Positions 45,298 through 54,276 are shown, numbered from the stretch's first letter. The stretch is DNA of 64,000 nucleotides from Gp1-AA122 sp035631655 (GCA_035631655.1 DASQIH010000069.1:1-64000), one strand, 5' to 3'. Notes: generated from the sequence alone by a model not told the origin. Translations and numbers: made by a program.

Positions 45298-45816
45298 CTA
45301 GTTGAATCCCGCCGAAGTTGCCGCTACAGCGGCGCGGCGCTCAGCCAGCTTCTGCTTGCGCCGGGCAAGGCGTTTTTCGAGCCGCTCCAGCCGATCCCGT
45401 CCTTCTTGAGTGTTCATAACGACTTTTTCCACGGTGAGGAGAAAATAGGGAAGCTTTTGCCGAATCTCCGTCAAAAATGGTTTGAATTTTGCAAAGACAC
45501 AATACATTTCTCCACTGACATCAAAAAACAACTCTTCGTGCAGCGCTCCCCGCAACACGAAAGACGCGGCCATTTCCCAATAGCTGGTCACCTGGCGCAA
45601 CCAGGTATTTTCCGCGCTGGGATAGGCTCTGGCGAGACGCAACGTATCCTCCGCGTTTTCCGGCCAGAACTCGGCGGAAATAAAGTGACGGGCCTTGCGC
45701 ATTTCGGTCTCCCGGCGAAAATCATAGAGCTGCAGAATTAACTGAGCATCTGCGGCGGTCGCGGACTTGAGTGCCTGCGGCGGCTGATTCTTTGACAACT
45801 TGGATTTTCTAGACAT
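45298..45816 (-). CDS. Conserved hypothetical protein
   Basis: The protein has 172 residues and no signal or membrane segment. It is rich in charged residues, with a helical central part (DAQLILQLYDFRRETEMRKA, ENTWLRQVTSYWEMAASFVL) and a strongly basic C-terminus with a repeated ERLEKRLARRKQKLAERR coiled-coil-like run. I do not recognise a named family. It lies 74 bp upstream of the alpha-mannosidase gene in the same orientation, which may be chance. Confidence 0.6.
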   Translation of the reverse strand: MSRKSKLSKNQPPQALKSATAADAQLILQLYDFRRETEMRKARHFISAEFWPENAEDTLRLARAYPSAENTWLRQVTSYWEMAASFVLRGALHEELFFDVSGEMYCVFAKFKPFLTEIRQKLPYFLLTVEKVVMNTQEGRDRLERLEKRLARRKQKLAERRAAVAATSAGFN

Positions 45817-46031
45817 GGGTGCGCTCCGCTCGTTGGCTGTACCGACAGCGCAGACTATTACGACTCATCACAAGGCGCAACATGCAATGTCAAGCAATAT
45901 CAGCTTGCGTTCCAATTAGGAACTGACGAACCAATGGCACTCTTTTCATCGATTTAGGGTGCCGCTCGAGAATAGAATGTGGAGAACAAAATGACGCTGG
46001 ACGGCTGACGAGCCGACCAGGGAAGGTGCCT

Positions 46032-46835
46032 ATGGCGCAGGTTGCCGAAACTGTTTCAACCGCCTACGAAAACATTAGTTTTGAAACCGATCAACATCTG
46101 GCTGTGGTCACGCTCAATCGGCCCAACCGCCGCAATGCCTTGTCACTCGAGCTTATGTTGGAATTGCTGGGTTGCCTGGAGCGCATCGGCGAAGATAAGA
46201 ACATTCGCGCTGTCATTTTGGCTGCGGCTGGCAAGGTTTTTTCTTCTGGCCACGATCTCAGCGAGATGGTGGGGAAGGACATCAATGAATATCGGCGAAC
46301 CTTCGACGTTTGTTCCGATTTGATGATCAAGATCCAATCTATTCCACAACCGGTGATCGCGGAAGTCCAAGGCGTAGCGACCGCCGCCGGATGCCAACTG
46401 GTCGCGACCTGCGACCTTGCCATTGCTTCCGAAGAAGCCTCGTTTGCCACACCCGGCGTGCGTATCGGCTTGTTCTGCACTACACCCATGGTTGCCCTGA
46501 GCCGGGCTATCGGGCGCAAGCGTGCCCTCGAAATGCTGCTGACCGGCGACATGATTCCGGCAAAAACTGCCGTCGAATGGGGGCTTATCAATAAAGTGGT
46601 GCCCGCCGCATCCTTGCGCGACGAAACCCGCGCTCTGGCTGCAGGCATCGCGCAAGCCAGTCCAGTGACGCTGGCCATCGGCAAGCAGGCCTACTACACG
46701 CAGATCGACCTCGATCAGCCCAAGGCATATGCCTATGCCAAGGAGATCATGACCATGAACTCCATGGCGGCCGATGCGCAGGAAGGTATCTCCGCCTTCC
46801 TGCAAAAACGTCCGGCCTGCTGGACCGGGAAATGA
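46032..46835 (+). CDS. Crotonase-fold protein, ECHDC3-like, without the usual catalytic glutamates
   Basis: The protein has 267 residues. The ATG at 46032 has GGGAAGG five bases upstream. The crotonase fold is clear: NRPNRRNALSLELM, the first oxyanion segment AAAGKVFSSGHDLSEM, the second GVATAAGCQLVATCDLAIAS, then SFATPGVRIGLFC. In true hydratases the two catalytic glutamates sit at GCEL and PE. Here these read GCQL and PG, as in animal ECHDC3. It therefore probably is not a classical enoyl-CoA hydratase. It overlaps the ABC-transporter lipoprotein gene by 4 bp (ATGA), an unusual association. Confidence 0.85.
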   Translation: MAQVAETVSTAYENISFETDQHLAVVTLNRPNRRNALSLELMLELLGCLERIGEDKNIRAVILAAAGKVFSSGHDLSEMVGKDINEYRRTFDVCSDLMIKIQSIPQPVIAEVQGVATAAGCQLVATCDLAIASEEASFATPGVRIGLFCTTPMVALSRAIGRKRALEMLLTGDMIPAKTAVEWGLINKVVPAASLRDETRALAAGIAQASPVTLAIGKQAYYTQIDLDQPKAYAYAKEIMTMNSMAADAQEGISAFLQKRPACWTGK

Positions 46836-47824
46836 CGAGAGTTTTCGCGGGCTGCCGGTTGTCAAGACGGTGTGCTGTGCGGTCGTGCCTATTCGCGGTT
46901 GTCCTCTTTGCGGTCCTGATGAATTCCTGCACTTCGGCCCGCAAAGATTCTGGGGAAGTGCGCGTCGCCTATCTGCAGATCATCCCCAGCCTGCCTATAT
47001 TTGTCGCTCAGGAGCAGCATTTTTTCGAGAAGGAAAACCTTCGATTGATTCCGGTAGTGCTGGGCAGCAGCAACGATCTGGCGAACGCGATGATTGCCGG
47101 ACAAGCCGATGTCCTGCCGGCAACTTCACTCGTGCCGATTATCCATTTGGAAATCCAGAGCCCCGGCCGCGTGCGCGTTTTCTCGGCCAGCCGGATGAAT
47201 GAGTCCAACGCGCTGGACAAGATCATCGTTCGGGACTCCTCTCCGCTGCGCACGATTGAAGATTTGAAAGGCAAGAAGGTCGGCGTATTTCCCGGCACCG
47301 CGCCCAGTCTCATGCTGGCCTCATTCTTCAGAAAGCGCCGAGTCAATCCTGCAACAGTCTCGCTGGTCCAATTGCCGCCCCAGGCCCAAATATCCAGCCT
47401 GCATTCCGGTGCGGTCGACGCACTTTTCTCCTACGAGCCAGTGACCACCACTGCCCTGGTCCAGGGCGGATATCGCCAGCTCTTCGGTTCTGTGTATGCG
47501 GACCTGTTGAATCCATGTCCCATTGGCGCATCCGTGATTTCGCGAGACTTCGAACGAAAACACCCCAAGCTCGCGGCTGGCGCTGTGCGGGCCTTGCAGC
47601 AGGGGGTGGATTTCATGGCTGCGCACCCAGTCGAGTCGCGGACGCTGCTCTCCAAGTACGTCAAGCTTTCTCCGGAAGTTGCCGCCCGCGTAAATGTTTC
47701 CGATGTCACACTATCGAACCAGGTGGACGTTGCCAATCTTCAACAATTCATCGATCTCCTGTTTGAATCCGGAGAAATCCCACAACGCGTTAACGCCCAC
47801 AGACTCGTGGACCCGACCCGATGA
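46832..47824 (+). CDS. NitT/TauT-type ABC transporter substrate-binding lipoprotein
   Basis: The protein has 330 residues. A lipobox (VLMNSC, Cys33) ends the signal peptide. The rest is a type II periplasmic binding protein of the SsuA/NMT1 kind: VAYLQIIPSLPIFVAQE near the mature N-terminus, EDLKGKKVGVFPGTAPSLM, then DALFSYEPVTTTALVQGG. Family members bind nitrate, taurine, aliphatic sulfonates or pyrimidines. No ligand can be assigned. It overlaps the crotonase gene upstream and the ATPase gene downstream by 4 bp each (ATGA), so all four genes form one transcript. Confidence 0.9.
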   Translation: MTRVFAGCRLSRRCAVRSCLFAVVLFAVLMNSCTSARKDSGEVRVAYLQIIPSLPIFVAQEQHFFEKENLRLIPVVLGSSNDLANAMIAGQADVLPATSLVPIIHLEIQSPGRVRVFSASRMNESNALDKIIVRDSSPLRTIEDLKGKKVGVFPGTAPSLMLASFFRKRRVNPATVSLVQLPPQAQISSLHSGAVDALFSYEPVTTTALVQGGYRQLFGSVYADLLNPCPIGASVISRDFERKHPKLAAGAVRALQQGVDFMAAHPVESRTLLSKYVKLSPEVAARVNVSDVTLSNQVDVANLQQFIDLLFESGEIPQRVNAHRLVDPTR

Positions 47825-48603
47825 GTACCCCGGTCCCGTCTCCCAGCAGTGCACTCCAACTCGGAGAGATTGAATTCTCCTACCCCACGCGTTCCAATGG
47901 CATCAACGGCGTCCTCTACAAGGATTTTTCGCTGCGTATCGAGCAGGGCTCGATCGTGACCATCATGGGCGCCAGCGGGTCGGGCAAAAGCACGCTGGGG
48001 CGCATCATGGCCGGTATTCTGACGCCACGAAGCGGCCTAGTCCGGCGGTCGCCCGATTTCACGCATCCTTCGGACGTCGTATACGTGGACCAGCATCCGA
48101 TGAACGGTGTCTTCCCCTGGCAAACGGTGCTCGAGAACGTCCGTTATCCACTGGAGAAATTGAACTGGAAGGGAACTGAGCGCCGCGATCGAATCTGCTA
48201 TCTCATGACCCTGTTTCGCCTGGGTGCCCTGGCCGACGTTTACCCCGCCCAACTTTCCGGTGGGGAGTTACAGCGGCTCGCGCTTTCTCGCTGCCTGTCG
48301 TGGAAACCGAAGCTGGTGATTCTCGACGAGCCTTTTTCAGCCTTGGATGGCAAAGTCAAGGCCGAGATCACCTCTGCTTTGCATGAGCTTGCGATCAGGG
48401 ATCGCATTACGTTGGTGCTGATCACGCACAACGTCTCAGACGCGCTGGCGCTAGGAATGAGATGTGTCGTGATCGCCAAGCGGCCCGTGCGGGTCATTTC
48501 CGATCTCGATTTCCGCACTGGATTCCCGCGCAATGAAAGCGCGCCCGATTATGAAGCTATGCAGCAGGCTCTGATTAACGGTATTCGCGATGGATTGGTT
48601 TAA
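47821..48603 (+). CDS. NitT/TauT-type ABC transporter ATP-binding protein
   Basis: The protein has 260 residues. Walker A is GASGSGKST (about 51-59), the signature is LSGGELQRLALSRCL, and Walker B is LVILDEPFSALDGKV. An H-loop His follows in LVLITHNVSDALAL. This is the ATPase subunit of the SsuB/TauB class, in the cytoplasm under the permease. The gene overlaps the substrate-binding gene by 4 bp and the permease gene by 14 bp. Confidence 0.93.
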   Translation: MSTPVPSPSSALQLGEIEFSYPTRSNGINGVLYKDFSLRIEQGSIVTIMGASGSGKSTLGRIMAGILTPRSGLVRRSPDFTHPSDVVYVDQHPMNGVFPWQTVLENVRYPLEKLNWKGTERRDRICYLMTLFRLGALADVYPAQLSGGELQRLALSRCLSWKPKLVILDEPFSALDGKVKAEITSALHELAIRDRITLVLITHNVSDALALGMRCVVIAKRPVRVISDLDFRTGFPRNESAPDYEAMQQALINGIRDGLV

Positions 48604-49363
48604 GCGAAACTCGCGTGCATTATGGTTCGTCGCCGCCTTGCTGGCATTGTGGGCAGCAGTCACTGCCCTACGCTTGATTGATCCCCTCCTGCTGCCCGCG
48701 CCCTGGAATGTGGCCCGCGCTCTGCCCGGAATGTTCCGCGAGAGGCTATTGTCCGATATCGGCTTGACCCTGGGTCGTGTTCTGGTCGCTCTGGTCTTTG
48801 CTTGCCTATTCGGAATCCCGATAGGCCTGTTTCTCGGCTATCGCAAGCGAACTTACGAAGTCCTTGAAGGCCCGCTACACGCGTTACGCTCCATCCCCGC
48901 GTCTGCGCTGTTCCCGTTATTCCTGATTGTCGCTGGCGTTGGGGAAACGTCCATTGTGGCCTTGGCGGCGTATCCCAGCCTGCTCGTGATCCTGGTAAAT
49001 GCAGTCTCGGGCGCGGCTCTGGCGAACCAACGCCGCCTCTACCAGGCCCGTCTGCTGAATCTCGACACTTTTCACATGCTTTCTGACGTGCTTTTCTACG
49101 AGGCCCTGCCCAGCATCTTCGATGGCATACGCACGGCGGTGTCGTACTCCTTGGTACTCGTGGTTGCGGTCGAGATGTTCATCGGTCTGGGGGAACGCGG
49201 CCTGGGTCGCGGTATCTATCTCTACCAATCCACCTACCGCATTCCGGAAACCTACGGCGCCATAATAATTGCCGGCACCATCGGGATCCTTCTGAACTGG
49301 GTTGTGACCAGACTTCAAGACCATATGCTGCATTGGCTGCCCAACATCCAAGAAGAACAGTGA
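48590..49363 (+). CDS. NitT/TauT-type ABC transporter permease
   Basis: The protein has 257 residues with about six membrane helices (for example 12-32, 60-83, 103-125, 200-225). The binding-protein-dependent permease motif for ATPase contact is in the cytoplasmic loop near residues 150-170 (MLSDVLFYEALPSIFDGIRT, the EAA-like segment), typical of SsuC/TauC. It is the last gene of the crotonase/ABC operon. Only 26 nt after the ATPase's penultimate codons separate their start sites, and the overlap is 14 bp. The transported substrate is unknown. Confidence 0.93.
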   Translation: MDWFKRNSRALWFVAALLALWAAVTALRLIDPLLLPAPWNVARALPGMFRERLLSDIGLTLGRVLVALVFACLFGIPIGLFLGYRKRTYEVLEGPLHALRSIPASALFPLFLIVAGVGETSIVALAAYPSLLVILVNAVSGAALANQRRLYQARLLNLDTFHMLSDVLFYEALPSIFDGIRTAVSYSLVLVVAVEMFIGLGERGLGRGIYLYQSTYRIPETYGAIIIAGTIGILLNWVVTRLQDHMLHWLPNIQEEQ

Positions 49364-49642
49364 GGCACGGTTATTCCGAATAGGCGCTCAACGACTAAAA
49401 CCCGCCTGCTTCGCCGCACGACACCTTTATTGCGACAGGAATTGGCGTAGAAATTTCTGAACGATTAGTAATTCAACACTGCGGCACATCCCTCCCCAGG
49501 CTGGGTTAATCCGACGCAGGTGTCTCCGCTAGACCCGCCTTATTTCAAGGTTTTAGCAAGCTCACAACTGATGTCCAGATCAACTACTTTGGAATCCTAA
49601 TTGCCAGCCTATCTCCAGCGTCGTGTCGAGATTGTGGGGCTC

Positions 49643-50902
49643 ATGGGGCGAGTGCTAGCGAGACTGTTGTTGGCAAACCTTGTTCTTCTGCTCCTGGGGA
49701 CAGCTCCGGCGTTCGGGCAGAAGGGCGGCGATTATGCCACATCCCGCAGCCCCCATGGGCAACTGAACATCCCCTGTCAAAATTGCCACACCTCCGTCAG
49801 TTGGAAGCCGATTCGCGCTGTCCCGGAATTCGATCACAGCAAAACAAGCTTTCCCCTACAGGGCGAACACGAAGGCGTAGCGTGCACGCGCTGTCACACC
49901 AAGCTGGTCTTCTCCAACACGGGCACCAGATGCGCGGACTGTCACGCCGATATCCATCGCCGCCAGATGGGCGCCAATTGCGAACGCTGCCACAACGTGA
50001 AAGGCTGGACCGTTACGGCGCAATCGGTGCAGAACCACGAGAACAGGTTTCCCCTAGTGGGAGCACATGCGGCGCTAGAATGTGATGCCTGTCACAAGAG
50101 CGCAGCCGTCGGCCAATTCCAGGGGCTGTCGTTCCAGTGCTATTCCTGCCATGCAAAAGACTACCAGCGGACCACCGGTCCGAGCCACGTGGTGGCTGGA
50201 TTCCCCGTAACCTGTGAGCAGTGCCACGCGATCGACACTTGGTTCGGCGCCAAGTTCGATCACCTGAAAATAACCGGATATGCGCTGACCGGAATGCACG
50301 CCACACTGACATGCACGGCGTGCCACGTTGGGGGGAGATATCAGGGCACGCAGGCGGCCTGCGTCGCGTGTCACCTGAAGGATTACCAGGGCACCACCAA
50401 TCCCAACCACGTTGCGGGCGGGTTCCCGCAGCAATGCGACGTTTGCCATACTACCGCTGGATGGATTCCTGCATCCTTCAATCACAACAACACCCCATTT
50501 CCCCTAACCGGAGCGCACACCACGGTCCCCTGCGCCAGTTGCCACATCAATAACAATTTCACCAACACTCCCACCGATTGTTATTCGTGTCACAAGGTGG
50601 ACTACCAGGGCACGACCAATCCCAACCATGTTTCCGCGGGATTCCCTACTACTTGTGGGACGTGTCACTCCACGACGAGTTGGCTGAATGCAACTTTCAA
50701 CCACACCTTTTTCCCGATGAACCATGGCGGCGCCAACGGGGTGTGTGCGACGTGCCATACCAACCCAGCCAACTATGCGATTTTCCAGTGTACAAACTGC
50801 CACACCAAGGCACAGACCGATGCCCGGCACAGTGGGGTTGGCGGATACGTCTACAACAGCGTCAATTGCTACAACTGTCACAAGGGCGGGGGCGGCGGCT
50901 AG
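49643..50902 (+). CDS. Periplasmic 16-haem c-type cytochrome
   Basis: The protein has 419 residues from the ATG at 49643; a TTG at 49601 would add 14. A signal peptide (ARLLLANLVLLLLGTAPAFG) is present. I count 16 CxxCH motifs: CQNCH, CTRCH, CADCH, CERCH, CDACH, CYSCH (twice), CEQCH, CTACH, CVACH, CDVCH, CASCH, CGTCH, CATCH, CTNCH and CYNCH. The chain is built from repeats of about 60 residues holding YQGTTNPNHV, GGFP and FPLTGAH. It should be a long periplasmic electron wire. It lies 40 bp before an outer-membrane barrel gene, the arrangement seen in porin-cytochrome conduits. Confidence 0.9.
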   Translation: MGRVLARLLLANLVLLLLGTAPAFGQKGGDYATSRSPHGQLNIPCQNCHTSVSWKPIRAVPEFDHSKTSFPLQGEHEGVACTRCHTKLVFSNTGTRCADCHADIHRRQMGANCERCHNVKGWTVTAQSVQNHENRFPLVGAHAALECDACHKSAAVGQFQGLSFQCYSCHAKDYQRTTGPSHVVAGFPVTCEQCHAIDTWFGAKFDHLKITGYALTGMHATLTCTACHVGGRYQGTQAACVACHLKDYQGTTNPNHVAGGFPQQCDVCHTTAGWIPASFNHNNTPFPLTGAHTTVPCASCHINNNFTNTPTDCYSCHKVDYQGTTNPNHVSAGFPTTCGTCHSTTSWLNATFNHTFFPMNHGGANGVCATCHTNPANYAIFQCTNCHTKAQTDARHSGVGGYVYNSVNCYNCHKGGGGG

Positions 50903-50942
50903 CCACCCAAGCTGCATCCGGAGTCATGCACCGAAGGAAGTA

Positions 50943-53276
50943 ATGAAGACGCTTGTAAATCTCGCAGTACTCGTGGGCTGCCTATGCGCTGTCAGTGCCT
51001 ACACCGCAGGGCTGAGCACCGCCCAAGTTCAGAATTTAACTGTGACTAATGGCAAGGACGAAGTGCGGGTGGAGGTCACGGTTAATTCGCCGGTGACTCC
51101 TCGCGTTGTGGTGGCGAGCCAGCCGAGCCGACTGCTGCTCCAACTGCCTGACACGGTGCCGGGGATCAAGGATCAGCTCATAAATGTCAGTAAGAATGGT
51201 GTTCAGTCCGTTCGCATGGCGGCGGCCAACTCTGACGCCTCCTCGACCACAATTATTGTCGCTCTGGATGAAGAACACCCTTATGGCCTGAAGACCGAAG
51301 GCAACAAAATTATTCTGACTGTGCTGCCTCCGCCTAGTGCAGGGCGCGCGGCCAAGCGAAAAGGCGGCGCGGTTCCCGGCGCCATCGAGTCAGTATTCGG
51401 AAGGATACATAGGCGACGACGCGAACCTGTTCAAGAATCGTCCGCAACGCCGGCTCCTGAACCTCAGAGTCCGCCGCATGCTCTGCCGCCGCTCGACTTT
51501 CCAGTGGATCGGTCGGCGACCACTTCCGCGGTTAGCAGCCCTGCGTCGCCAGCCAACAGCAGTGTGGCCACTGCCGCTTCATCACAGCCAGCCACTACCG
51601 CCGAGTCGAACTCGACGATTGCGGCTCCGGTGATAAACCAGCCCAACGTCGGCGTTCGGATTGCGTTCCAGGTGAAGTATGTCGCCGATGGAGTCGTTTA
51701 CCTGGACGGCGGACGTAACGATGGCCTCGCCGAAGGCATGAAGCTGATCGTCCACGATGGCGACGCGCCCACGGTCCTGAACGCTGCCAATTACCAGCAA
51801 GGCCAGGCAATTGCTGAACTCCAGATCGCCTCCGTCGCTTTGGCGTCCGCCGTAGCCGAGATTCACAACCTCACGCAAGACTTAAAAGTAGGTGAGTGGG
51901 CGTATCTGTCACACGAGGACACCGATGCCCTGGTCGCGCAGCGCTCTCTGAGCGCTACCCGCAAATATCCGGCAGTGATCAGCTTCAGTGAAGGCGATCC
52001 GCTCGAGGAAGAGATTCGCGCTGAGGTCCCGCGTCCCCCACTGCCGGAGATCAACCGCGCCCGTGCCCAAATCGGCTTTGATTACTCCGGCATCGTGAAC
52101 CATGGCCTGGCGGGGGGTCACAGCTCGAGCACTGGCCTGATGATTCGCACCGACATCACCCGCCTGAACGGCACCTACTGGAATCTCTCGGGATACTGGC
52201 GTGGCCGGTTCACTGGCTACTCCTCCACTGGCCAGCCCACGCTGCAGGACTTGATCAATCGCACCTACCACCTTGCTCTCACCTACGACAATCCCGATTC
52301 TCGCTGGGTCGCCGGTTTCGGCCGGCTCTATTTACCGTGGGCCAGCAGCCTGGACACAATTGATGGCGGCTATTTTGGACGGCGCGTCGGCAGGGTAGGG
52401 ACCGCCGGCCTGTTTGCGGGCTCTACGCCTGATCCGACTTCCTGGAGTTTCAATCCGGATCGCCGCATCGGAGGAGCCTTCGTCAATTTTGAAGGCGGCA
52501 GCTATGACGATCTGCACTATACCAGCACTTCCGGCGCGGGCATCAGCACGTTGAAGTGGAAAATTGATCGCCCGTTCATCTTTTTCGAAAATGGCGTCTT
52601 CTACAAGCGATACCTCTCCATCTACCACTCGTTGCAGGCCGACAGCCCAGCCGGCAACCTGGCAGTCGCGGCTCCCGGTCCGGGCGTGAGCCGCAGCTTT
52701 TTGACCATCCGACTCCAGCCCCACGAACGTGTCGAATTCGATCTCAATCACACCTACTTCCGCGACATTCCCACCTTCGACCCGCAACTGATCGGTACTG
52801 GCCTGCTGGACAAATATTTGTTTCAGGGTTACAGCGGGGGCGTACGCGTACAGGTGGTCAAGAATATCTGGCTTTATACGACGCTGGGTCGCAGCAGCCG
52901 TACTGGGGACACGAAGTCGTCCTTAAATCAACTCTACGGAGTCACTCTCGGCCACCTGCCCTGGACCAGCATCCGCGCCGATGTGCACTACTCTCGCTTC
53001 AATAGTTCCTTCGGCAGCGGTTCTTATCAGTCCGTTTCCCTGTCACGCAACTTCCACGAGAACCTTCGCTGGGAAGTGCTTGCCGGACGCCAATCGTTTA
53101 CTTCGCCGGCGGCAAGCAATGCCTCGCATTTCCTTAATGGCCTCTTCGAGGCCAACCTCGGGCGGAACTACTTTGTCCAGAGCGGGTACACCTGGAACCG
53201 TGGAGGATTGCAGTCGTACGATCAGTGGTTGTTCACGTTCGGATACCGCTTCGACTCAAAGTCGAAGAGCAAGTGA
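50943..53276 (+). CDS. AMIN domain protein with C-terminal outer-membrane beta-barrel
   Basis: The protein has 777 residues. The ATG at 50943 has AAGGAAG upstream; an earlier in-frame start would lie within the cytochrome gene. A signal peptide (about 1-27) is followed by an AMIN-like domain (about 30-120, LTVTNGKDEVRVEVTV to NKIILTVLPPP), then a long Pro/Ser/Ala-rich linker (about 130-230) and a compact domain (about 240-320). From about 345 to the end, alternating aromatic beta-strands (FDYSGIVNHGLAGG, YWNLSGYWRGRF, WLFTFGYRFD) predict an outer-membrane barrel. AMIN domains bind peptidoglycan. As the partner of the multihaem cytochrome it could form an electron conduit. Confidence 0.8.
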   Translation: MKTLVNLAVLVGCLCAVSAYTAGLSTAQVQNLTVTNGKDEVRVEVTVNSPVTPRVVVASQPSRLLLQLPDTVPGIKDQLINVSKNGVQSVRMAAANSDASSTTIIVALDEEHPYGLKTEGNKIILTVLPPPSAGRAAKRKGGAVPGAIESVFGRIHRRRREPVQESSATPAPEPQSPPHALPPLDFPVDRSATTSAVSSPASPANSSVATAASSQPATTAESNSTIAAPVINQPNVGVRIAFQVKYVADGVVYLDGGRNDGLAEGMKLIVHDGDAPTVLNAANYQQGQAIAELQIASVALASAVAEIHNLTQDLKVGEWAYLSHEDTDALVAQRSLSATRKYPAVISFSEGDPLEEEIRAEVPRPPLPEINRARAQIGFDYSGIVNHGLAGGHSSSTGLMIRTDITRLNGTYWNLSGYWRGRFTGYSSTGQPTLQDLINRTYHLALTYDNPDSRWVAGFGRLYLPWASSLDTIDGGYFGRRVGRVGTAGLFAGSTPDPTSWSFNPDRRIGGAFVNFEGGSYDDLHYTSTSGAGISTLKWKIDRPFIFFENGVFYKRYLSIYHSLQADSPAGNLAVAAPGPGVSRSFLTIRLQPHERVEFDLNHTYFRDIPTFDPQLIGTGLLDKYLFQGYSGGVRVQVVKNIWLYTTLGRSSRTGDTKSSLNQLYGVTLGHLPWTSIRADVHYSRFNSSFGSGSYQSVSLSRNFHENLRWEVLAGRQSFTSPAASNASHFLNGLFEANLGRNYFVQSGYTWNRGGLQSYDQWLFTFGYRFDSKSKSK

Positions 53277-53294
53277 CGTGAGCGACGCCCAATA

Positions 53295-53618
53295 CTAGTG
53301 TCCGCTGTAATAAGCGAAATTTGAACCATCATCTTCCCATCCCGCCATCTTTGCGCGTGCTTCGCTGAGCAAGCGGAAGTCGGCGTCGAACTCGGCCGCG
53401 ACCACCAGCCCGTCTTGTCCGTCAATATAGCGCAGCACGTAACGCCCTGGTGACAGCTCCCTTGCATCAATCGGCTTGCTGTCGTCGAACTCGGCGCCGA
53501 TCTGGGAAAGCACCTGGGCCAGTGTATAAGTCATACCCTGGATGATAAGAGTTTGAACGCCGCTCCCCAAGGGCCCAAAGCGGCCCTCGATCGCATCGCG
53601 ACCTGGCGGTGTGTTCAT
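53295..53618 (-). CDS. Small conserved hypothetical protein, paralogue of the 53645 gene
   Basis: The protein has 107 residues with no signal or membrane segment. Its C-terminal half (YVLRYIDGQDGLVVAAEFD, then DFRLLSEARAKMAGWEDD) matches the neighbour at 53645, as does the N-terminal LIIQG pattern. I cannot name a family. The tandem pair, plus a DUF4177-like gene and a hydrolase gene in the same orientation, suggests a small conserved operon of cytoplasmic proteins. Confidence 0.65.
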   Translation of the reverse strand: MNTPPGRDAIEGRFGPLGSGVQTLIIQGMTYTLAQVLSQIGAEFDDSKPIDARELSPGRYVLRYIDGQDGLVVAAEFDADFRLLSEARAKMAGWEDDGSNFAYYSGH

Positions 53619-53644
53619 GGCTGTTGCCTTACCGGGATGAGTGG

Positions 53645-54004
53645 CTAGAAGTCATCGCCAGGTACCAGTGGACACCGGAATGGCGCGCTCCGGAACCACT
53701 GGTAGTAGGCGTCATCGCCCACCCATTCCGCTATGTGAGCGCGACTTTCTGCGAGAAACACAAAATTGGAATCGAATTCGTGTGCAACAATGCGCTGATC
53801 CTGTCCATCGTAATAGCGGACGCAAAAATGGTTTTCTGAGACCGCCTGGACATCGATCGGCCAGCTATCCTCCAGCGCCAGGTCCAGACGGGTGAGCACG
53901 GTCGAAAGATCGTATTCCGCGTCGCCGATGACTACGGCCTTCTGGCCGCTACCCAGCTTTCCGAAGCGGCTCTCGATCAATGCCCGTCCTCGCAACTCAG
54001 ACAT
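53645..54004 (-). CDS. Small conserved hypothetical protein, paralogue of the 53295 gene
   Basis: The protein has 119 residues from the ATG at 54004, chosen because GAGGCGGG lies just upstream; a start at 54016 would add four residues. It shares with the 53295 protein the order RFGxLGSG, VVIGDAEYDLSTVLTRL, RYYDGQDQRIVAHEFD and FLAESRAHIAEWVGDD. Its C-terminus is extended by an aromatic tail (YYQWFRSAPFRCPLVP). The repeated DGQD...EFD core may define an unnamed family. Confidence 0.65.
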   Translation of the reverse strand: MSELRGRALIESRFGKLGSGQKAVVIGDAEYDLSTVLTRLDLALEDSWPIDVQAVSENHFCVRYYDGQDQRIVAHEFDSNFVFLAESRAHIAEWVGDDAYYQWFRSAPFRCPLVPGDDF

Positions 54005-54012
54005 AACCCGCC

Positions 54013-54231
54013 TCACGCGCCCGCAGCTGCTTCATGGGGCCGCTTGAAGACCATGTGGATGCCGATGGTCCCGTAAGCAACGCCATCCTTGTTGGGCGCG
54101 ATTAAAGGAACGGAGCTCACCAGTTCCCATCCATCCGCGCCAGCCTCGTTGATCCAGGAATCCAGCCCGCTGACCATCCCCTCGTTGCTCTCGCTGAACA
54201 CGACCATCTTGTCGAAATATTCCCACTTCAT
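54013..54231 (-). CDS. DUF4177-like small protein
   Basis: The protein has 72 residues. The ATG at 54231 has GAAGGAG upstream and begins MKWEYFDKMVVFS. The core GLDSWINEAGADGWELVSSV fits the DUF4177 pattern, in which a small alpha/beta protein carries an invariant GWELV. DUF4177 proteins are cytoplasmic and of unknown function. It lies eight bases before the 54004 gene and is likely in the same transcript. Confidence 0.7.
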   Translation of the reverse strand: MKWEYFDKMVVFSESNEGMVSGLDSWINEAGADGWELVSSVPLIAPNKDGVAYGTIGIHMVFKRPHEAAAGA

Positions 54232-54276
54232 CGCCCGCTCCTTCTCTCCGCCATTGTGCACCGAGGAGATGCACCC

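Noticed and set aside
46032..46835. A standard enoyl-CoA hydratase of beta-oxidation
   Set aside because: Both catalytic glutamate positions are replaced (GCQL and PG), and no other beta-oxidation gene is adjacent.
46091..46865. Long antisense frames over the crotonase gene
   Set aside because: High-GC third positions often keep the opposite strand open. The plus strand has the crotonase motifs and a good ribosome binding site.
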